Assembly (NCBI GenBank): GCA_002389675.1
Contig: DGQF01000010.1
Span: 89,307 to 153,306 of the forward strand
Source of the DNA: Gammaproteobacteria bacterium UBA4421
GTDB lineage: Bacteria > Pseudomonadota > Gammaproteobacteria > Pseudomonadales > Azotimanducaceae
DNA: 64,000 bases
Direction of reading: 5' to 3'
Positions 60,292-64,000 of this stretch are shown in pieces. Position 1 is the first letter of the stretch. Every line of letters starts with the position of its first letter. A program made the translations under genes and the position numbers. Below the pieces are notes generated by a model. The model was not told where the DNA came from. It worked only from the letters and a program-made list of their open reading frames with translations, and did no database searches.

Positions 60292-60561
60292 ATGGCACAA
60301 AACCTGACCAATCCACCGGGATGGGTAGGCGACACAGATGCGCTAAAGAGAGATTTTGTGTTTAAAGATTTTGTTGATGCCTTTGGTTTCATGGCGCGAG
60401 TAGCATTATTAGCCGAAAAAGCAGACCACCATCCGCAATGGCTAAACGTTTATAATAGGGTCAGCATCGTGCTGACGACTCATGATGCGGGCAACCGCGT
60501 GACAGATAGAGATGTTGCGCTGGCCATCGCCATAAATGGGTTAATGGAGCCAGAATTCTGA
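60292..60561 (+). CDS. phhB: Pterin-4a-carbinolamine dehydratase
   Basis: 89 residues. The family active-site motif is complete: [20 protein letters not shown] followed by TTHD near residue 64, with the catalytic His residues in HHP. Recycles the carbinolamine pterin formed by aromatic amino acid hydroxylases. No phenylalanine hydroxylase gene is adjacent, although phhA-phhB pairs are common in Pseudomonas. A second role as a transcription co-factor is known for PhhB in P. aeruginosa. The start ATG at 60292 gives the usual length of about 90-118 residues at the short end. Confidence 0.93.
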   Translation: MAQNLTNPPGWVGDTDALKRDFVFKDFVDAFGFMARVALLAEKADHHPQWLNVYNRVSIVLTTHDAGNRVTDRDVALAIAINGLMEPEF

Positions 60562-60582
60562 TAAAGTTAACGCGACTTGGCA

Positions 60583-60596
60583 CGGACATGTGTCCG
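60583..60596. promoter_or_regulatory. Small palindrome before the ferredoxin gene
   Basis: CGGACA-TG-TGTCCG, a perfect 14-base palindrome between phhB and the ferredoxin gene. It may be an operator or a weak terminator of phhB; nothing else supports either. Confidence 0.25.
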
Positions 60597-60644
60597 ATTA
60601 CCGTCTCATCGACCTCACTTCAACCCCAACTATAAGGATAAAAA

Positions 60645-60965
60645 ATGCCCAAAATTACTTACATTGAACACAACGGCAAAGAACACACCGTACAGGCTGA
60701 AGTTGGCGTAAGCGTGATGAATGTTGCACTGGATAATTTAGTGCCTGGTATTGATGCGGATTGCGGTGGCGAGTGCTCGTGCGCCACCTGTCATGTGATG
60801 GTCGCGCCATCGTGGATGGATGTTGTTGGCGAACCGGGTGAGGCGGAAGAATCTATGTTGGATCTCAATCCTGAACGTCAGGCAAACTCAAGATTGGCGT
60901 GTCAAATTCCAGTGGTTGATGCACTTGATGGTTTGGTGGTCGAGCTGCCTGAATTCCAATTCTGA
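60645..60965 (+). CDS. 2Fe-2S ferredoxin (adrenodoxin-like)
   Basis: 106 residues. The cluster loop C-G-G-E-C-S-C-A-T-C-H gives the canonical C-x5-C-x2-C set (the additional Cys in GEC is common), and the fourth Cys is in SRLACQIPV near residue 87. The N-terminal strand PKITYIEHNGKEHTV is typical. It likely serves P450 or hydroxylase systems, or iron-sulfur assembly, as electron donor. The ATG at 60645 follows AAGGAT. It is about half identical by eye to the 3128 ferredoxin but has fewer cysteines. Confidence 0.92.
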   Translation: MPKITYIEHNGKEHTVQAEVGVSVMNVALDNLVPGIDADCGGECSCATCHVMVAPSWMDVVGEPGEAEESMLDLNPERQANSRLACQIPVVDALDGLVVELPEFQF

Positions 60966-61055
60966 AGCATTATGGACGGGCGGCGGTGATGGCTCTGCAT
61001 TCGCCGCAGATGAACATGGGTGAACGTGCCCGAGTTGTACAGATGACGTCTTCCC

Positions 61056-61988
61056 TTAGCGCCTGATGTAGTGAGCTATTTGAACCTCTTCGCCACAGTC
61101 AGCGTAATCGCCTAGGCTGCGTTGTCGCCTGAATTCTCCCCAGTTGATGCTGTGGTATCGAGGGGGCTCAGTTGGGGAGCACACGCTTCCTAGGGGCGCA
61201 TAATCATAATCGTAGCTTGGATTTAAAAAGTAGGGAATGCTTAAGCGGCTGACCTCTTGGTGAGCAAGTACGCGATGCAGCGGCGCACAATAGCGATCAT
61301 TTGACCACACCTGGGCGATATCTCCGAGATTGACCAATACGCCCTGATCCGGCGGGGTGATGGTATGCCAACGCGAATCGCGGAAGATCTGCAGTCCCGG
61401 TTGCTGATCGGTGAGCAGAATCGTAATGGCACCAGCGTCGGTGTGATGGCTGATGCCCAGCTCACCTTTGGTAGAATTTGTCGGTGCATGTGCACTTGCC
61501 GGGTTTGGGCACGGTGGATAGTGGTTTAAGCGTAAAAAACTACTGTGTGGGTCAAAAGCGGCAGGAAGATCAGCTCGAGTGCCCAAGGCCTGGGCCATAA
61601 GACCCACCAATTGCAGCGCCATTTGGTGCATATCTTGGCTTAGCAGTGTCATTGTGGACTTGAAGTGGCGCGTATCTGGCCACTGTGGGATGCCGCGCTG
61701 GCGTGGGCGAGCATCTGTAGGTGGACCGATGTCTAGAATTTCTTTCCAATCTTGTTTGTTTTTGGTGAGTTCTGCGTCGTAGAAGCCCCACATATTGTCA
61801 GGCGTACGCCGTATTTCATTTTTCTTTGACTTGTTTTGTGCAAAAAACTCGCGGGCAAATAGTAGCGCGTTGGCGTGCCGTTGTGTGGTCAGATTGTGCC
61901 CGGTCAGCGCAAAGGCACCCCAAGATCGGCAGGCAAGATCGAGTGCTTTCACGTCTGGTTTTTGAAGGTTAATGATGGGCAGTTTCAT
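61056..61988 (-). CDS. Isopenicillin-N-synthase-family 2-oxoglutarate/Fe(II) oxygenase
   Basis: 310 residues. The N-terminal DIOX-N-type domain (IINLQKPDVKALDLACRSWGAFALTGHN) and the C-terminal jelly roll are present. Iron ligands are His and Asp of ISHHTDAGAITILL and the distal His in APLHRVLAHQEVSRLSIPYFL; the RLS of the latter binds the 2-oxoglutarate carboxylate. Members oxidise small molecules; the substrate is unknown. It converges with the ferredoxin gene and is divergent from the PNPOx-like gene, with 147 bases between start codons. Confidence 0.9.
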   Translation of the reverse strand: MKLPIINLQKPDVKALDLACRSWGAFALTGHNLTTQRHANALLFAREFFAQNKSKKNEIRRTPDNMWGFYDAELTKNKQDWKEILDIGPPTDARPRQRGIPQWPDTRHFKSTMTLLSQDMHQMALQLVGLMAQALGTRADLPAAFDPHSSFLRLNHYPPCPNPASAHAPTNSTKGELGISHHTDAGAITILLTDQQPGLQIFRDSRWHTITPPDQGVLVNLGDIAQVWSNDRYCAPLHRVLAHQEVSRLSIPYFLNPSYDYDYAPLGSVCSPTEPPRYHSINWGEFRRQRSLGDYADCGEEVQIAHYIRR

Positions 61989-62135
61989 TGGCCGAATTAT
62001 AACGTGTTGAATGCCTTGGCAGGATAACGTAAGTTGATCAAATCCTACATCCTAGGCGCCGACTCGGATTCATCACCTTGAGTTGATCGAGCCTGGCGCT
62101 GCCCATTTGACCAGGAAAAATATACAGGGGGAACG

Positions 62136-62717
62136 ATGACTGAGGCCCAGAAAGATATCGATAACTACGAGCTTGTTTCTATTTATCATCTGAATAAAGA
62201 CGATCAAGAGCAGTTACTTATGGCGCAAAAAGAGTGTGTCTTTAACTGGTGTACTAAGGACAGTTGGCCCATGGGGGTGATTATGTCTTACATTTGGCGA
62301 GACGGCCGCATCTGGCTTACCGCGGGTGCTCACCGGCATCGCATCAGTGCTGTGCGGCGCAACTCAAAAGTTTCGATCGTCATTACCAGTACCGGAACGG
62401 ACATGGGGCCGGGCAAGACCATCACGTTGAAAGGTAATTGTATTGTGCACGAGGATCGGAAAACCAAGGCTTGGTTTTACCCTGATTTTGCTCGGGCATT
62501 GCGAGGTGAGGCCGAAGCAGCAGAAAAATTCGAAACCTTCTTAGATAGTCCGTTACGCGTTGTCCTTGAAGTTGTGCCGGAGAAATGGATTACCTACGAC
62601 GGTGCAAAAATGCGGGCTCACGGAGAGGGCACATTAGATCTTTCGGAATTGGCTGAGCCGTTGGAGAGTGATACGGCGCGGCTTCGGGCCGAGTTGGCGC
62701 GACGTAAGCTCACCTAA
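62136..62717 (+). CDS. FMN-binding PNPOx-like split-barrel protein
   Basis: 193 residues of the pyridoxamine 5'-phosphate oxidase-like fold: GVIMSYIWRDGRIWLTAGAHRHRISAVRRNSKVSIVITSTG is the FMN-binding core, followed by KTITLKGNCIVHEDRKTKAWFYPDFA. These small flavoproteins or F420 proteins are not real pyridoxamine oxidases; many act on xenobiotics or as reductases. The ATG at 62136 follows AGGGGG by 4 bases. It heads a run with an alpha/beta hydrolase and a nitroreductase on the same strand. Confidence 0.87.
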   Translation: MTEAQKDIDNYELVSIYHLNKDDQEQLLMAQKECVFNWCTKDSWPMGVIMSYIWRDGRIWLTAGAHRHRISAVRRNSKVSIVITSTGTDMGPGKTITLKGNCIVHEDRKTKAWFYPDFARALRGEAEAAEKFETFLDSPLRVVLEVVPEKWITYDGAKMRAHGEGTLDLSELAEPLESDTARLRAELARRKLT

Positions 62718-62751
62718 ACGGAGTAAATTCACACAACAGATCGAGGCAGAT

Positions 62752-63498
62752 ATGCCATTTTATGACCGCGCAGGCGCCAAAATTTATTTCGAAACCTATG
62801 GTAAGGGTCCGCCGATACTATTGCTTGCGCCCGGTGGAATGAAGTCGGCAATCAGGTTTTGGCAGAACGCGCCTTGGGACCCGATTGCACTGCTCGCGCA
62901 GAACTATCATGTTGTGGTTATGGACCAGCGCAACGCCGGACAAAGTTATGGTGCGGTAACTGCAGCCGATGGCTGGCATACGTATGCAGCAGACCAGCTC
63001 GGATTGATGGATCATTTGGATATTCAACGCTTCCATGTCGCTGGCATGTGTATTGGTGGGCCATTTGCTTTGGGCCTAATCAAAGCTGCGCCTGAGCGCG
63101 TTGTGTCTGCGACGTTGCTGCAAACCATAGGTCGCGACAATAACGATGACGTTTTTTACGCTATGTTTGATGATTGGGCAAAACCCTTGCATAGCACGCG
63201 GGATAACGTGAGCGAAGCTGCCTGGCAGTCTTTCCGGGAGAATTTATACGGCGGTGAGCAAGTCCTGTTTAATGTCGACGAAAGGTTTTTAGCAACTTGC
63301 AAAACGCCGCTGCTAGTGCTGATGGGAAACGATGTTTATCATCCAGAGTCGACTTCTCGCCTGATCGCAAGGTCCGCGCCAGAGGTCACTTTTATTGAGC
63401 GCTGGAAATCAGGAGAGGACGCTGCTTTGGCAAAGGATGCCTTGATGGGCTTTTTAACCACGTGCGCGTCGCGTGAATCAGACAACCCAATGAGGTGA
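62752..63498 (+). CDS. Alpha/beta hydrolase with cysteine nucleophile
   Basis: 248 residues. The fold is clear: oxyanion region ILLLAPGGMKSAIRFW, MDQRNAGQSYG and the nucleophile elbow VAGMCIGGPFALGL. The elbow residue is Cys rather than Ser (G-M-C-I-G), as in dienelactone hydrolases and some transferases. The acid LLVLMGNDVYHPESTS is present; the final catalytic His that a Ser-hydrolase would have is not obvious near the end (FIERWKSGEDAAL). The ATG at 62752 follows GAGG; an upstream in-frame start at 62668 would overlap the previous gene. It precedes the nitroreductase gene by 2 bases. Confidence 0.85.
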   Translation: MPFYDRAGAKIYFETYGKGPPILLLAPGGMKSAIRFWQNAPWDPIALLAQNYHVVVMDQRNAGQSYGAVTAADGWHTYAADQLGLMDHLDIQRFHVAGMCIGGPFALGLIKAAPERVVSATLLQTIGRDNNDDVFYAMFDDWAKPLHSTRDNVSEAAWQSFRENLYGGEQVLFNVDERFLATCKTPLLVLMGNDVYHPESTSRLIARSAPEVTFIERWKSGEDAALAKDALMGFLTTCASRESDNPMR

Positions 63499-63500
63499 TT

Positions 63501-64000
63501 ATGATTAGAGATCTTTCGATGCCTATTTATGAGGTGATGAGTACACTTCGCGCGGTTCGGCGACTGAAAACTGATCCTATCCCTGATGCGGTGTTAAACC
63601 GTATTTTACAGGCTGCTGCGTGGGCGCCCAGCGGTGGCAATACGCAACCCTGGCGTATTGTTACAGTTCGTGATTCCGCGATTCGTCGCCGCGTGGGTGA
63701 ACTCTATCGCCCGCAGTGGCAGGCTTATGGCGCGCAGGCGCGCCAAAATTTGGCGCAGTTGACCGGTGATGCCCGCGCGAAGCAGGAACGTATGCTGGAT
63801 GCATGTGATTATCTCGGCGAGCATATGGGTGACGCGCCGGTTTTGCTGGTCTTCTGTTTTAATCCGGACTTAATGGCAATTACAGATGCTGACCTGGGGC
63901 GCCCGTCTGTTGTTGGGGGAGGTTCGGTTTATCCGGCGGTGCAAAACGCAATGTTGGCATGTGTGAACGAAGGCGTCGGGTGCACATTGACAACACTGCT
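63501..64000 (+). CDS. Nitroreductase family protein, 3' end outside window
   Basis: First 166 codons of an FMN nitroreductase-type protein; the frame is open to the last base. The N-terminal FMN-binding patch STLRAVRRLKTDPIPDAVLNRILQAAAWAPSGGNTQPWRIVTV matches the S/T-R-R-SxR and PSGxNxQPW motifs. The LDACDYLGEHMGDAPVLLVFCF and YPAVQNAMLACVNEGVG segments fit the dimeric fold. The ATG at 63501 follows GAGG by 6 bases and lies 2 bases after the hydrolase stop, so they are co-translated. Substrate unknown (nitroaromatics, quinones or other). Confidence 0.9.
   Translation, partial: MIRDLSMPIYEVMSTLRAVRRLKTDPIPDAVLNRILQAAAWAPSGGNTQPWRIVTVRDSAIRRRVGELYRPQWQAYGAQARQNLAQLTGDARAKQERMLDACDYLGEHMGDAPVLLVFCFNPDLMAITDADLGRPSVVGGGSVYPAVQNAMLACVNEGVGCTLTTL

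Noticed and set aside
1..64000. Mobile elements, phage genes, CRISPR arrays or toxin-antitoxin pairs
   Set aside because: I looked for transposase, integrase, repeat-spacer and small paired-gene patterns and found none that hold up.

Overview
The window is chromosomal DNA of a Gammaproteobacterium. The clearest evidence is the order topA - lexA - S-methylthioinosine phosphorylase-like gene - csiV-like gene - mfd - long gapdh paralogue (37.9-58.5 kb). From memory this matches the Pseudomonas aeruginosa block PA3011-PA3001, except that the sulA, psrA and nagZ positions hold other genes. The LexA protein keeps the E. coli cleavage and catalytic positions (A84-G85, S119, K156), and two canonical gammaproteobacterial SOS boxes lie upstream of it. 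Base composition looks even, around 50% GC by eye. A marine Pseudomonadales/Cellvibrionales-type heterotroph would fit, but the genus cannot be fixed from this sequence. I saw no insertion sequence, integrase, phage gene or CRISPR array.

Layout. 1-10.3 kb is acyl-CoA and alcohol metabolism: two short-chain dehydrogenases, two MaoC-type hot-dog proteins in one operon with a PHP phosphoesterase and coaE, a 2Fe-2S ferredoxin, two acyl-CoA dehydrogenases, a 2-hydroxyacid dehydrogenase, and a phosphotransferase fused to a DUF6285-like tail. The second acyl-CoA dehydrogenase and this fusion resemble the LvaA/LvaB/LvaC or ACAD10/11 logic for 4-hydroxyacyl-CoA breakdown. 10.3-20.2 kb holds single metabolic genes: an orphan DMSO-reductase-family molybdoenzyme, a D-cysteine desulfhydrase/ACC deaminase-like enzyme with a PfkB sugar kinase, an unknown coiled-coil protein, a zinc alcohol dehydrogenase and a DsbA/FrnE-like protein facing each other across a set of repeated palindromes, cysE, and an XdhC/MocA-like pair. 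20.5-30 kb has pepN and a complete MoxR-DUF58-DUF4381-VWA-VWA/TPR-BatD operon. 30-37 kb has an ammonium transporter behind an NtrC-like palindrome, ddl, an acetyltransferase, a C39-like peptidase, a glutaredoxin-like protein, a soluble lytic transglycosylase and a universal stress protein.

37.8-52 kb is the topA-lexA-mfd block. It contains an envelope set (lipoprotein-sorting-like protein, SPOR-like plus beta-barrel protein, MscS channel) divergent from lexA, and an apparently inactive hypoxanthine phosphoribosyltransferase relative beside the methylthioinosine phosphorylase. 52.2-56.9 kb is an operon for a 2-oxoacid:acceptor oxidoreductase whose alpha (with fused gamma) and beta subunits are translationally coupled to a GltD-like flavoprotein carrying its own two 4Fe-4S clusters. 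57-61 kb has the long GAPDH, gltX, tRNA-Ala(GGC) with its promoter, phhB and a second 2Fe-2S ferredoxin. 61-64 kb has a 2-oxoglutarate/Fe(II) oxygenase, an FMN-binding PNPOx-like protein, an alpha/beta hydrolase with a cysteine nucleophile, and the start of a nitroreductase that runs off the window.

Most promising for novelty: the phosphotransferase-DUF6285 fusion beside an acyl-CoA dehydrogenase, the degenerate phosphoribosyltransferase beside the methylthioinosine phosphorylase, the SPOR/beta-barrel protein in a cluster whose promoter may be under LexA control, and the regularly spaced GGATAC palindromes at 16.7-16.8 kb.
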